Shown: one piece after another, positions 36,348 to 44,563 of the stretch
Layout of the letters: every line of letters begins with the position of its first letter
How positions within the stretch are numbered: position 1 is the stretch's first letter
Assembly: GCF_902833045.1 (NCBI RefSeq)
Contig: NZ_CADFDU010000002.1
Coordinates: 1 to 64,000, forward strand
Source of the DNA: Burkholderia sp. BCC0322
GTDB lineage: Bacteria; Pseudomonadota; Gammaproteobacteria; Burkholderiales; Burkholderiaceae
Reading direction: 5' to 3'
DNA length: 64,000 nucleotides
Notes under the pieces: model-generated
Databases searched by the model: none
What the model saw: the letters and a program-made list of their open reading frames with translations, nothing else
What the model was told of the DNA's origin: nothing
Position numbers and translations under genes: made by a program

Positions 36348-37153
36348 GCGCGTGCCTCCCCGGCGGTTGCCTGCACGTCGAAACGCGCATCGCGCTTCTC
36401 GACGAACGCGGCGCGCGCCTCCGTCGAATCGTTCGTCAGGTACGCCTGCAGCGTGAAGCCCTGCTCCCAGCGGTACTTGTCCTCGAGATCGCCGTCCTCG
36501 ACGCCGTTCAGCGCCTCCTTCGCGAGCCGTACCATCGCCGGACTCTTCTCCGCGATCTTGCGGGCGATCGCGAGCGCCGCGTCGCGCAGCATGTCGCGCG
36601 TCACGACCTGCTCGACCGCGCCGAGCAGGTACGCTTCGGCCGCGTCGATCAGGTCGCCGGTGAAGTACATCGCGCGCACCTTCTGCACGCCGAACAGCCG
36701 CTGCAGATGCGCGCCGCCGCCCATCGCGCCACGGTCGATCTCAGGCACGCCGAAGCGTGCGCAGTCGGCCGCGACGACGATATCCGCCGCGCCGCAGATG
36801 CCGATCCCGCCACCGAGCACGAAGCCGTGCACGGCCGCGATCACCGGCTTCGGGTTGCGGTGCACCGCGCGAAACGTCTCGTAGTTGCCTGCGTTGACCG
36901 CCACGATCCGCTCCGGGTGCGCGGCCAGTTCCTTGATGTCGACGCCCGCGCAGAAGCCGCGGCCCTCGCCGCGCACGACGATCACGCGCACGTCGTCGTC
37001 CTCGCCGAGTGCGTCGAGCGCCCGCGAGAGCGCGTGCCAGCCCTGCGCGTCGAGCGCGTTCACGGGCGGATGGGCGATTACCAGTTCGGCGATGCCGTCG
37101 GCACGATCGATCCGGAACGGCGTCGCGCCGGCCGGGGGGTTGGATGCTGTCAT
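36344..37153 (-). CDS. echA20: crotonase family ring-opening hydrolase, EchA20-like
   Basis: 269 aa crotonase. The segment GRGFCAGVDIKELAAHPERI and the end KEALNGVEDGDLEDKYRWEQ followed by GFT are the pattern I associate with EchA20, which opens ring D of the HIP-derived CoA ester. The oxyanion glycines are in FVLGGGIGICGAADI. It overlaps the FadE31-like gene by four bases and follows ipdC by 25 bases; in mycobacteria echA20, ipdA and ipdB are adjacent too. Confidence 0.86.
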   Translation of the reverse strand: MTASNPPAGATPFRIDRADGIAELVIAHPPVNALDAQGWHALSRALDALGEDDDVRVIVVRGEGRGFCAGVDIKELAAHPERIVAVNAGNYETFRAVHRNPKPVIAAVHGFVLGGGIGICGAADIVVAADCARFGVPEIDRGAMGGGAHLQRLFGVQKVRAMYFTGDLIDAAEAYLLGAVEQVVTRDMLRDAALAIARKIAEKSPAMVRLAKEALNGVEDGDLEDKYRWEQGFTLQAYLTNDSTEARAAFVEKRDARFDVQATAGEARA

Positions 37154-37178
37154 CTCCTCTGCCTCCCTGTGATGGTGT

Positions 37179-38267
37179 TCACGCGGCCTGTGCCGCCGGC
37201 GCGGCGCGCAGCGCGGCCAGTGCGTCGAGCCGCTCGCCGGCTTCCGCGACGATCCGCGCGATCAATGCGTCGCACGATTCGATCGCGCCGATCATCGCGG
37301 CCGCCTGGCCGCTCGGCAGCACGCCCTCATCCGGATGGCCGTCGACGATCGCGCGCTGGATCAGGAACGGCGCATTCGCGGCCATCAGCGTCTGGCTCGC
37401 GGTGTAGTCGTGCGAGCGCAGCGCCTTGATTGCCAGGCCGAGCATGTCGCCCGTGCTCAGGCCGTTCCGGCGCCGCCATGCTTCGGCGGTCTTCAGCGCA
37501 AACAGCGTGCGGCGCAGCGGGCCGAAACGTTCGAGCTTCAGCAGATACGGGTTGTCGATCATCCGTTGCGGCAGCCCGTCGAGTGCGTCCGACACGCGAA
37601 TGCGCGCCGGGTCGCCGACCGCGACGTAGCGCTCGAGCGTCTCGCGCGGCACCGGCGATTCGGTGCTCATCAGGAAGCGCGTGCCCATCGCGATGCCGGC
37701 CGCGCCATACGCGAGCGCGGCGGCCAGCCCGCGCCCGTCGAAGAACCCGCCGGCCGCGACCACCGGCACGCGCACCGCGTCGAGCACCTTCGGCAGCAGC
37801 AGCGTGGTCGGCACCGAGCCCGTGTGGCCGCCGCCTTCCGCGCCCTGCACGGTGACGATGTCCGCGCCGAGTTCGACAGCCTTCGCCGCATGCTTCGGCG
37901 CGCCGACGGTCGGCATGCAGACGATGCCCGCATCCTTGAAGCGGCGGATCGTCTTCGCATCGGGCCCGCGGCCGTAGCTGACCGCGCGCAGCCGGTGCTT
38001 GATCGCCAGTTCGACGACCTGTTGCGCATTCTTCTGGAACATGTGGAAGTTGATGCCGAACGGCTGGCCGGTCAGCGACTTCACTTTCAGGATCTCGGCC
38101 TCGACCTGCCCGGGTTCGAGCGTCGCGCCGGCCAGGAAGCCGAAGCCACCGGCGTTGCTGGTGGCCGCGACGAGCCGCGCATCGGCCACCCAGCCCATCG
38201 CGGTCTGCACGATCGGATAGCGGCAGCCGAGCAGGTCGCACAAGGGCGTATGCAGCGTCGTGCTCAT
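37179..38267 (-). CDS. ipdC: nitronate-monooxygenase-type flavoprotein, IpdC
   Basis: 362 aa TIM-barrel FMN protein of the 2-nitropropane dioxygenase superfamily. Motifs: QTAMGWVADARLVAATSNAG at the N-terminus, QGAEGGGHTGSVPTTLLLPK, AAGGFFDGRGLAAALAYGAA and GTRFLMSTES. IpdC reduces an intermediate before C-ring hydrolysis in HIP degradation. Placement between the crotonase genes and IpdAB supports this assignment over a true nitronate monooxygenase. It overlaps the previous gene by four bases. Confidence 0.87.
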   Translation of the reverse strand: MSTTLHTPLCDLLGCRYPIVQTAMGWVADARLVAATSNAGGFGFLAGATLEPGQVEAEILKVKSLTGQPFGINFHMFQKNAQQVVELAIKHRLRAVSYGRGPDAKTIRRFKDAGIVCMPTVGAPKHAAKAVELGADIVTVQGAEGGGHTGSVPTTLLLPKVLDAVRVPVVAAGGFFDGRGLAAALAYGAAGIAMGTRFLMSTESPVPRETLERYVAVGDPARIRVSDALDGLPQRMIDNPYLLKLERFGPLRRTLFALKTAEAWRRRNGLSTGDMLGLAIKALRSHDYTASQTLMAANAPFLIQRAIVDGHPDEGVLPSGQAAAMIGAIESCDALIARIVAEAGERLDALAALRAAPAAQAA

Positions 38268-39190
38268 GCGGCGGCTCCGTTGACGGCGACCGGCGCGGGC
38301 GCGTGCGCGTCGCTACGGTCCGCGCCGTTCGGCTGGCGCTGCGAGCTGGCCATGCTGCGCGCGTCGTAGCCGCCGAGGCGGTCGCCGCTCACCAGCTCGT
38401 TGTGCGCATGCGCGAAGTGATGCCACGCGAACGCCGCGTCCATTGCCGCACGCTTGCCCTGCAGTTCCTCGACGTGGTTCAGCGCCTGCTTGGTCAGCGC
38501 GAGCCCGAGGCGCGGCATCGTCGCGATCCTCGCGGCGATCGCATAGGTCGCGTCGCACAGCCGCTCGCGCGGCACCACGCGGTTGACCATCCCCATCTGG
38601 TACGCGCGCTCGGCCGGCATCCGCTCGCCGAGGAACAGGAATTCCTTCGCGATGCGCGGGTTCAGCTCGTACGCATGCGCGAAATACTCGACGCCCGGAA
38701 TCCCCATTCGCACGACCGGATCGGCGAAGAACGCATCCTCCGACGCGACGATCAGGTCGCACACCCACGCGAGCATCAGCCCGCCCGCTATGCACGCGCC
38801 CTGCACCATCGCGATCGTCGGCTTCGGCAGGTCGCGCCAGCGCCGGCACATCCCGAGGTACACCTCCTGCTCGCGGGCATAGAGGAATTCGCCGCCGTCC
38901 TTGTCGACGTGGTCGTACCACAGCGATGCGCGGTCGAACGACTCGTGAATGTCGCGGCCCGGCGTGCCGATGTCGTGGCCCGCCGAGAAATGCTTGCCTG
39001 CGCCAGCGAGCACGATCGCCTTCACCGCATCGTCGTGCGCCGCGCGCCGGAACGCCGCATCGAGCGCGTACGTCATCTTCGAGTTCTGCGCGTTGTGATA
39101 CTCGGGACGGTTCATCGTGATCGTCGCGATGCCGCCGTCGACCGCGTAGTCGACGACACCGTCGCCGAAGCTCACCTGGGTCGCTTCCAT
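38264..39190 (-). CDS. enoyl-CoA hydratase/isomerase family protein
   Basis: 308 aa from ATG 39190, preceded by GAGG; an in-frame ATG at 39202 is possible. Crotonase motifs: MNRPEYHNAQNSKM, AGAGKHFSAGHDIGTPG, QGACIAGGLMLAWVCDLIVA, MGIPGVEYFAHAYEL. The C-terminal ~35 residues are a low-complexity proline/alanine tail. It lies between ipdB (8 bases) and ipdC (overlap), so it acts in C/D-ring or propionyl-side-chain oxidation. Which hydration step it catalyses is not resolved. Confidence 0.85.
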   Translation of the reverse strand: MEATQVSFGDGVVDYAVDGGIATITMNRPEYHNAQNSKMTYALDAAFRRAAHDDAVKAIVLAGAGKHFSAGHDIGTPGRDIHESFDRASLWYDHVDKDGGEFLYAREQEVYLGMCRRWRDLPKPTIAMVQGACIAGGLMLAWVCDLIVASEDAFFADPVVRMGIPGVEYFAHAYELNPRIAKEFLFLGERMPAERAYQMGMVNRVVPRERLCDATYAIAARIATMPRLGLALTKQALNHVEELQGKRAAMDAAFAWHHFAHAHNELVSGDRLGGYDARSMASSQRQPNGADRSDAHAPAPVAVNGAAA

Positions 39191-39198
39191 GTCGGACC

Positions 39199-39996
39199 TC
39201 ATCCCCGGCGCGGCGCCGGATTGTTGCGCACGATCGTCGCGCGCAGGTTGTGCGGATCGAGCGCGCGCACGATGCGCAGGTCTTCCGCGTTCGGCGGGGC
39301 CGTCGTGTCGATGTCGGGTGCGGCGATCAGCGGGAAGCCCGTCGCGTCCTGCACCTCGTCGAAGCTCACGCCCGGATGCAGCGAGCGCACGCGGATCGCG
39401 TGGTTGGGCCCGCCGAAATCCATCACGCACAGGTCGGTGACGATGCTGCGCAGGTCGACGAAGGTCTTCATCCCGGGCAGCCGGCGCGCCGGGTTGTAGC
39501 CGACCGTGCACACCATGTCGACTTCGTGTTCGACGAACGTGCGCTTGCCGTGGCCGCTCACGAAGAACGAGTTCGCATGATTCGTCGTGTTGCCGGGAAA
39601 GCCGCGTGCGCCGAGCAGCTGGGTTTTCGGGCGCGCGTAGTCGTCGCCGAGCCACGAGATGTTGGCCTGGCCGAAACGGTCGATCTGCGTCGGCATCACG
39701 AGCGCGTGGCGGCGGCCGTGCCACAGGCAGTCGAACACGCGCTCGTAGGTCATCCAGCCGCTCGCCTTCACGCGATAGCCGACGGGGCGCGGGCCGAGCG
39801 GCACCGGCTCCTCGACGAGGTACGCTTCGCCGTCGGTCAGCATCAGCCCGTTGTTGTACGCGAGCCGCGCGAGGCCGGCCGCGAGCCGCGGGCCCGTACC
39901 GATGCCGGTCGCCAGCACTTCGCCGTCGTCGCGCCAGAGTCGCGCGGACGCGACGATCATCAGTTCCGCGAGGGAATGGTCGAGAGATTCGCTCAC
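39199..39996 (-). CDS. ipdB: CoA-transferase-like ring hydrolase beta subunit
   Basis: 265 aa class I CoA-transferase-fold beta subunit: WHGRRHALVMPTQIDRFGQA, SWLGDDYARPKTQLLGARGF, GNTTNHANSFFVSGHGKRTF, MDFGGPNHAIRVRSLHPGVS. IpdAB does not transfer CoA; it hydrolyses the last carbocyclic ring (COCHEA-CoA) in steroid degradation. It pairs with ipdA 10 bases upstream. The classical catalytic Glu of CoA transferases is not evident, in line with the hydrolase role. Confidence 0.9.
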   Translation of the reverse strand: MSESLDHSLAELMIVASARLWRDDGEVLATGIGTGPRLAAGLARLAYNNGLMLTDGEAYLVEEPVPLGPRPVGYRVKASGWMTYERVFDCLWHGRRHALVMPTQIDRFGQANISWLGDDYARPKTQLLGARGFPGNTTNHANSFFVSGHGKRTFVEHEVDMVCTVGYNPARRLPGMKTFVDLRSIVTDLCVMDFGGPNHAIRVRSLHPGVSFDEVQDATGFPLIAAPDIDTTAPPNAEDLRIVRALDPHNLRATIVRNNPAPRRG

Positions 39997-40006
39997 AGGC
40001 GCTCCT

Positions 40007-40900
40007 TTACAGAATCGGCAACGGCAGCGTCGTCACGTGCGACAGGCCGCCGACGCCGTCGAGGTACTGGCGTTCGTCCCGGCCGACCACGTCGCGCAGG
40101 TACGCCGTCGTTTTCGCGTCGTCTTCCGCGCTGGCGCAGTACGCGCGCAGGTGCGGCAGGTCCCAGCCGTAGGCCGGCCCGCACGACGTGGGATGCGCGC
40201 CGCCCGGCGCGTGCACCACGCCCGTGACGAGCGCGCGCTCGAACGGGTTGCGCTTCGCGGCGTCGAGGTCTTCTGTCGCAATCGACGAGTCGACCCGTTC
40301 CGCCGACACGTAGCAGCGCTGCGCGGCCCGCGCCATCCACGCGTCGAAAAACGGATCGGGGCCGTCGATGCGCGTGTTGCCCATCCGGTCGGCCGCGTTC
40401 ACGTGCAGCAGCGCGACGTCGAGTTCGATCGCGGGCATCGCGAGCAGCGTCTCGCCATCGCCGTACGGCGACTGCACCGTGCGCAGTTGCGGTGCGTGAT
40501 CGAGCAGCGCGGTGCCGAGCCCGGCGCGGGTCGGCAGGAACGGCAGGCGCGCGGCGGCCGCGCGCAGGCCGAGCTGCAGCATCCCTTCATCGAGTTCGAG
40601 CACGTCGACGCGGCCCTGCTCGCGGGCGCGGCGGAAATGCGGCTCGAGCGGAATCACGTCGAGCGACACGAAGCCGAACACCACCTTGCGCACCTTGTCC
40701 GCCGCGCACAGCAGCCCGACATCGGCGCCGCCGTACGCGACGATCGTCAGGTCCTTCAGGTTCGAGCGCGCGATTTCGCGCACCAGCGCCATCGGCTTGC
40801 GCCGCGGCCCCCATCCGCCGATGCCGATCGTCATGCCGTCGGCGAGTTGCGCGACCACGTCGCGCGCGGACATCGTCTTGTCGAGAGATTTCATCGTCAT
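40007..40900 (-). CDS. ipdA: CoA-transferase-like ring hydrolase alpha subunit
   Basis: 297 aa. N-terminal GMTIGIGGWGPRRKPMALVR is the CoA-binding loop typical of alpha subunits. AYGGADVGLLCAADKVRKVV and HVNAADRMGNTRIDGPDPFF follow. With IpdB it opens the final ring. It starts 9 bases after hsaC and is the second gene of the minus-strand operon. A ~60-base piece of this gene (40663-40722) recurs in the remnant at 43890. Confidence 0.9.
   Translation of the reverse strand: MTMKSLDKTMSARDVVAQLADGMTIGIGGWGPRRKPMALVREIARSNLKDLTIVAYGGADVGLLCAADKVRKVVFGFVSLDVIPLEPHFRRAREQGRVDVLELDEGMLQLGLRAAAARLPFLPTRAGLGTALLDHAPQLRTVQSPYGDGETLLAMPAIELDVALLHVNAADRMGNTRIDGPDPFFDAWMARAAQRCYVSAERVDSSIATEDLDAAKRNPFERALVTGVVHAPGGAHPTSCGPAYGWDLPHLRAYCASAEDDAKTTAYLRDVVGRDERQYLDGVGGLSHVTTLPLPIL
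40663..40722 (-). repeat. parental segment of the duplicated ipdA fragment
   Basis: This 60-base part of ipdA matches 43890-43950 with scattered mismatches and one indel. The first 28 bases, starting GCGACACGAAGCC, are identical. It is in the same orientation as the remnant copy. Confidence 0.8.
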
Positions 40901-40909
40901 CGTGCTGGC

Positions 40910-41806
40910 TTACCGGTATCCGATGCTGAAATCGTGGCCCCACTGGCTCACCTTGGTGGCCTCGAATACCGCGTGCTTCGACCAGTCGACCGTGAGGCCG
41001 CCGAAGCCGTATTCGAGATCGAAGCCGCCGGGGGTCTTCATGTAGAAAGAGATCATCTGGTCGTTGCAATGACGGCCGAGCGTCGCGGACATCTGCACGT
41101 CGTGCATGGCCACGCGATCGAGCGCGCGCCCCACTTCGTCCATCGAGTCGACTTCGGCCATCACGTGCACGCAGCCCGACGGCACGGCCATCTCGAACAG
41201 CGCGAGGCTGTGATGGCGCGCGTTGCGGCAATGCATGAAGTGGATGCGTTTCTCGGGTTCGGCCGGATCGGGCGTGAACTTCACGCGATAGATGTCGGAC
41301 AGCTCGAAGCCGAGCACGCCGCGCACGAATGCGTCGGTCGCATCGAACTGCGGCGCGGGCAACACCGCGTGGCCGAGCCCCATGTCGCCGGTGACGAAAC
41401 GCGCGACGCCCAGCGGCGACACGAAGCGGCGGAAGTCGCAGCGCGCGCCCCAGTACAGTTCGTGGCGGTTGCCGGACGGGTCGATGCACCACGCCATCGC
41501 CTGCACGCGGCGCAGCGCGGCTTCGGCGGGCGTCGCGCGCACCGGCTCGACGCCCGCACGCTGCAGCGCCGCAAGCGCGGCGTCGAACGCGACGCCGTCG
41601 GGCAGTTCCCAGCCCGACGCGAAATAGCGGTCGGTCGAGCCGGGAACGATCACGTAGCGGAAATCGCGCTCGTCCATCTTCAGGTACAGCGCGCCGTCGG
41701 GCGCGTCGAGCGCCTGCATGCCCAGCACGTCTTCCGCGTAGCGGCGCCACGCATCGACGCGCGTCGCCTCGACGACGACGTAGCCAAGCGCACGGACATC
41801 GATCAT
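40910..41806 (-). CDS. hsaC: 3,4-DHSA extradiol dioxygenase
   Basis: 298 aa from ATG 41806, preceded by GGAGGAGG. Two-domain VOC-fold type I extradiol enzyme; the iron ligands fit His146 (MGLGHAVL), His198/199 (RNARHHSLALFEM) and Glu265 (GGFDLEYGFGG). It opens the catecholic ring A of 3,4-dihydroxy-9,10-secoandrostatrienedione. First gene of the ~19.5-kb minus-strand run ending with kshA. The 5' end and promoter are copied at 43955-44148. Biphenyl-diol dioxygenase is an alternative reading discounted by context. Confidence 0.9.
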   Translation of the reverse strand: MIDVRALGYVVVEATRVDAWRRYAEDVLGMQALDAPDGALYLKMDERDFRYVIVPGSTDRYFASGWELPDGVAFDAALAALQRAGVEPVRATPAEAALRRVQAMAWCIDPSGNRHELYWGARCDFRRFVSPLGVARFVTGDMGLGHAVLPAPQFDATDAFVRGVLGFELSDIYRVKFTPDPAEPEKRIHFMHCRNARHHSLALFEMAVPSGCVHVMAEVDSMDEVGRALDRVAMHDVQMSATLGRHCNDQMISFYMKTPGGFDLEYGFGGLTVDWSKHAVFEATKVSQWGHDFSIGYR

Positions 41807-41898
41807 GTCGGCCTCCTCCAGGTTCAGAATCCGTTGTTCGTGAAAGGATTCTGGCCGGTCGGGGGTGGCGTTACATCGTCTGTTGGGACGAGAGGCGG
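41705..41898 (-). repeat. direct repeat copy A: hsaC 5' end plus promoter
   Basis: These 194 bases match 43955-44148 over their full length without gaps; I count about seven mismatches. They span the first ~34 codons of hsaC and ~92 bases upstream. Both copies lie in the same orientation, 2250 bases apart, flanking the GSCFA gene. Confidence 0.93.
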
Positions 41899-42351
41899 CG
41901 GGGAACGGGACGTTCGCGAAAGCCCGGCGGGACGGCGCGGGCATGTGGGAGGACTGGGAAAACGCGGATCGGTTGCGGTCGGGTTGTTGCCAGGTTGTTG
42001 CCGGACGCTTGCGAACCGGAAACGGGATCAGCTCATCGACTGCCTGCCCCGGGCATTCGCAGCGGCAGGAAGGTCATCACGCGCACGCCGGTGACGGCAT
42101 TCGATACGCATCCGGCGGTCGAAATGGGGAGCCTGCGGCGCAATGCCCGGATCCCCGCACCGCGCTTTCAATCCATCACCTGCACGAGCCACTCTAAAGT
42201 TTGGCACGAACGATGCCGATATGATGCCCACGACTGAACGTCCAACACGCGTGTCACATACTTGTCATGGCTGCGCTCGATCGGGCGGAACGCTCAAGCA
42301 AAATTGCGCGTAGCTGATTGGAAAGCTCGAAGCTCACTACGGAAACGTCAG
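41807..42351. other. divergent intergenic region hsaC / GSCFA gene
   Basis: 545 bases. The first ~90 hold the hsaC promoter and the shared motif. The remainder, up to about 42230, has no supported gene; GC falls towards the GSCFA gene, marking the edge of foreign DNA near 42180. Confidence 0.6.
41873..41888 (-). promoter_or_regulatory. shared motif upstream of hsaC
   Basis: Plus strand ACATCGTCTGTTGGGA. The same 16 bases with one change (ACATCGTCTGTTTGGA) occur at 54795-54810 upstream of the LLM-monooxygenase gene, and again in the remnant at 44123. The site is 67 bases before the hsaC start. A shared steroid-pathway regulator site is proposed; the regulator is not identified. Confidence 0.5.
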
Positions 42352-43797
42352 ATGGATATCAGTAGCTGGAAGGATCAAGCGAAACAGGCGCTTGCCAGAA
42401 ACACCGGTGCACAAGATGCAATCGCCCTGCTAGGCGACAGTCGCGTCGAAAATCTTGACTGGGAAGTCAACCTTTATCTTGGCATTCTCTATGGCCAAAC
42501 CGGGCAGCTGAACCTTGCCGTCGAATGTCTTCAACGATCACTTGGCCAAAACCAGCGGAATCCTGACGCGATATTCTTCCTGGGGTGCTTTCACGCCTTG
42601 CAGTTTCCCGGGTTCCACAAGAGCTGGGCCATTCGGCGGGACCACGCAAAGAGCGCACTCCGCCTTGTCGAAAATACCGCTGAAGCCGCGACGTGGCCCC
42701 AACTGAAACTCTGTCTCGAGATGCTGGCGACGGCGGCAACCTATGTCGGTCCTTCTGAGGATGCGGAGTTCGCCTATCGTTGGCTGATCAAGATCGATCC
42801 GGCGAATGCCGATCACTACGCCAATCTCTCCCAACTCCGCGCAAACGACGACCTCGAAGAAGCCGTTGCACTTATCGATACGGCACAAGCAATCAACCCT
42901 GCCGTTGGCAACAGGACCGACATTGAATTTTCCCGCAAAGTGCTTTCGGATGGTGCGCGGCGAAAAACGATTGCACGGGCAAAGTATCCAACCACGCAAG
43001 AAATGAGACAGGACTTGAAGGCCGTGATCCGGTCCACCTTGTTAAACGGCTTGCAGAAGGAACGTTTCATCGACAAGGGGACGCGGCTCTTTACGCTCGG
43101 CTCGTGTTTTGCAAGAGAAATTGCCGTACGTTTGATAGAACGGGGCTATCAGGCTGACTTCTTTGAAGTCGTCGAACACATCAATTCAAGCTTCGCAAAC
43201 CGCAGCATGGTTGATTGGGCGTTAGGTCAATGCATGGGCCAAAGCCGGGAGCGGCTCGACGAACTGTTTGCCTCACTCAATATTACCCCGGAGAATCTCA
43301 GAGCCCGGTTGGCTGCTGCAAATGTGTTCGTCTATACACTTGGTGTAGCTCCTGCCTTCTTCGACAGACAATCCGGCGAATTCGTGATGCCTTCGAATTC
43401 GACGCTCGGCTCGCGTGCGTTTGCAGAGATGTACGATTTTCGTACTACTACGGTCCAGCAAAATCTGGACAACCTTGAATACATTGTTTCTCACGTCAAG
43501 GCGTTGAATCCCGACATCAAGATCGTGCTTACTGTCAGCCCCGTGCCGCTAAAGACCACGTTCGAGTTCAAGTCCGCGATACAGGCGGATTGCATTTCCA
43601 AATCGACGCTCCGTGTTGTCGCTCACGAATTCGTTACTAAAAACCCCGAAGTCATCTATTGGCCCAGCTTCGAGATCGTACGCTGGCTGGGCGGACATGT
43701 AGGACCGTATTATGGCAACGATGACGACGCGGCGCTTCATGTGGGCGACGATGTCGTCAAGGCGATCACGGATTCATTTATCGAGCACTTTTCGTGA
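42352..43797 (+). CDS. TPR-containing GSCFA-domain (SGNH hydrolase-like) protein
   Basis: 481 aa from ATG 42352; an alternative TTG start at 42262 would add a basic 30-residue N-terminus. Residues ~1-200 are tetratricopeptide-like helices (LGILYGQTGQLNLAVECLQR, NPDAIFFLGC). The C-terminal ~270 residues are a GSCFA domain: GSCFAREIAVRLIERG (block I nucleophile Ser), SPVPL (block III region), and a late DDDAALHVGDD with the Asp-His pair. GSCFA proteins are SGNH-like, often with surface polysaccharide genes; here there are none. Lower GC and non-Burkholderia codon use than the neighbours point to recent transfer. Followed by its own terminator. Confidence 0.85.
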   Translation: MDISSWKDQAKQALARNTGAQDAIALLGDSRVENLDWEVNLYLGILYGQTGQLNLAVECLQRSLGQNQRNPDAIFFLGCFHALQFPGFHKSWAIRRDHAKSALRLVENTAEAATWPQLKLCLEMLATAATYVGPSEDAEFAYRWLIKIDPANADHYANLSQLRANDDLEEAVALIDTAQAINPAVGNRTDIEFSRKVLSDGARRKTIARAKYPTTQEMRQDLKAVIRSTLLNGLQKERFIDKGTRLFTLGSCFAREIAVRLIERGYQADFFEVVEHINSSFANRSMVDWALGQCMGQSRERLDELFASLNITPENLRARLAAANVFVYTLGVAPAFFDRQSGEFVMPSNSTLGSRAFAEMYDFRTTTVQQNLDNLEYIVSHVKALNPDIKIVLTVSPVPLKTTFEFKSAIQADCISKSTLRVVAHEFVTKNPEVIYWPSFEIVRWLGGHVGPYYGNDDDAALHVGDDVVKAITDSFIEHFS

Positions 43798-43820
43798 AAG
43801 CTGCCCCACGTCAGCTTTTT
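43797..43820 (+). terminator. Rho-independent terminator of the GSCFA gene
   Basis: AAAGCTG (43797-43803) pairs with CAGCTTT (43812-43818) around an 8-base loop, with a T-run to 43820. It begins at the last base of the stop codon. This makes the gene a self-contained transcription unit. Confidence 0.75.
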
Positions 43821-43889
43821 GCAGTCAGGTGACAGCCGAGGTTTGCCTTACGAATTGCCGCGCCAACAGCATCGGTAGCAACCGCTGAT

Positions 43890-43950
43890 GCGACACGAAG
43901 CCGAACACCACCTTGCGAACCTTTCCGGCCGCGCACGGCAGTGCCGACAT
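43890..43950 (-). pseudogene. ipdA fragment in the second copy
   Basis: About 61 bases matching ipdA positions 40663-40722; the reading frame encodes a KVRKVVFGFVS segment as in IpdA. It is fused almost directly to the hsaC fragment at 43955, so about 980 bases of intervening ipdA-hsaC sequence are missing. Confidence 0.85.
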
Positions 43951-43954
43951 ACGT

Positions 43955-44148
43955 GTCGAGCGCCTGCATGCCCGGCACGTCTTCCGCGTAGCGGCGCCAC
44001 GCATCGACGTGCGTCGCCTCGACGACGGCATAGCCAAGCGCACGGACATCGATCATGTCGGCCTCCTCCTGGTTCAGAATCCGTTGTTCGTGAAAGGATT
44101 CTGGCCGGTCGGGGGTGGTGTCACATCGTCTGTTGGGACGAGAGGCGG
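43955..44148 (-). pseudogene. hsaC 5' fragment and promoter, second copy
   Basis: It repeats copy A at 41705-41898, including the hsaC ATG (equivalent at 44056), ribosome site and upstream motif (44123). The encoded peptide (IDVRALGYAVVEATHVDAWR and on) runs out of hsaC sequence after ~34 codons. It therefore cannot make a dioxygenase, but its promoter may still fire leftwards. Confidence 0.92.
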
Positions 44149-44204
44149 AGAGGAAACGGACGGGGGCGGGACGGCCTCGACGGGAGTGCGGCGGGGGTTC
44201 GGTC

Positions 44205-44430
44205 AGCCGGGGAGGCGCGCGGCGGCCCGTGGCTCGTCAATCTTGCCATGCCGCCGACACTTAACGGCACGGCCTTCGGCAACGCCACCTCGCACCATGC
44301 TGTGGTCGGCGTAAAGAGCTGGGGTGATACGGATTCCGCGGTGAAACGGCAACGCGCGTAGCCGTTCACGAGCAGCAACCTCGTGACGCTCGTGAATACC
44401 GTATGCGGCAGCACGCCGGCAGCGTGTTGA
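44205..44430 (+). pseudogene. trypsin-like serine protease, C-terminal remnant
   Basis: In one plus-strand frame, sequence resembling the end of secreted trypsin-like proteases reads GEARGGPWLVNL, then HHAVVGVKSWGDTDSAVKRQ. The catalytic motif GDSGGPW is replaced by EARGGPW, so the serine is lost. A TAG at 44359-44361 breaks the frame, but the same frame continues PFTSSNLVTLVNTVCGSTPA and then stops near 44430. Everything upstream of the GDSGG region is missing. It is a dead fragment, probably brought in or left by the same rearrangements as the hsaC copy. Confidence 0.7.
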
Positions 44431-44563
44431 CGGCAGCCTGACGTAACACGTCGCGCGTGGCATTGCGTTCGTCGTGCCGAGTCGGCGCCGCCGGCCGACG
44501 CTTCACGCGACGCACGCTCTGCGTTGCCCTGGGCCAACCCGCGCTTCGGTCGAACGCGCGACG
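44431..44563. other. short unassigned stretch
   Basis: No gene recognised. A GC-rich dyad, GTCGGCG with CGGCCGAC near 44481-44500, could act as a transcription stop for the protease remnant side or the toxin gene side. Confidence 0.3.

Noticed and set aside
38264-39724. 486-aa version of the crotonase gene starting inside ipdB
   Set aside because: The first ~178 residues are a shadow of ipdB; the ATG at 39190 has a ribosome site and gives a normal crotonase.
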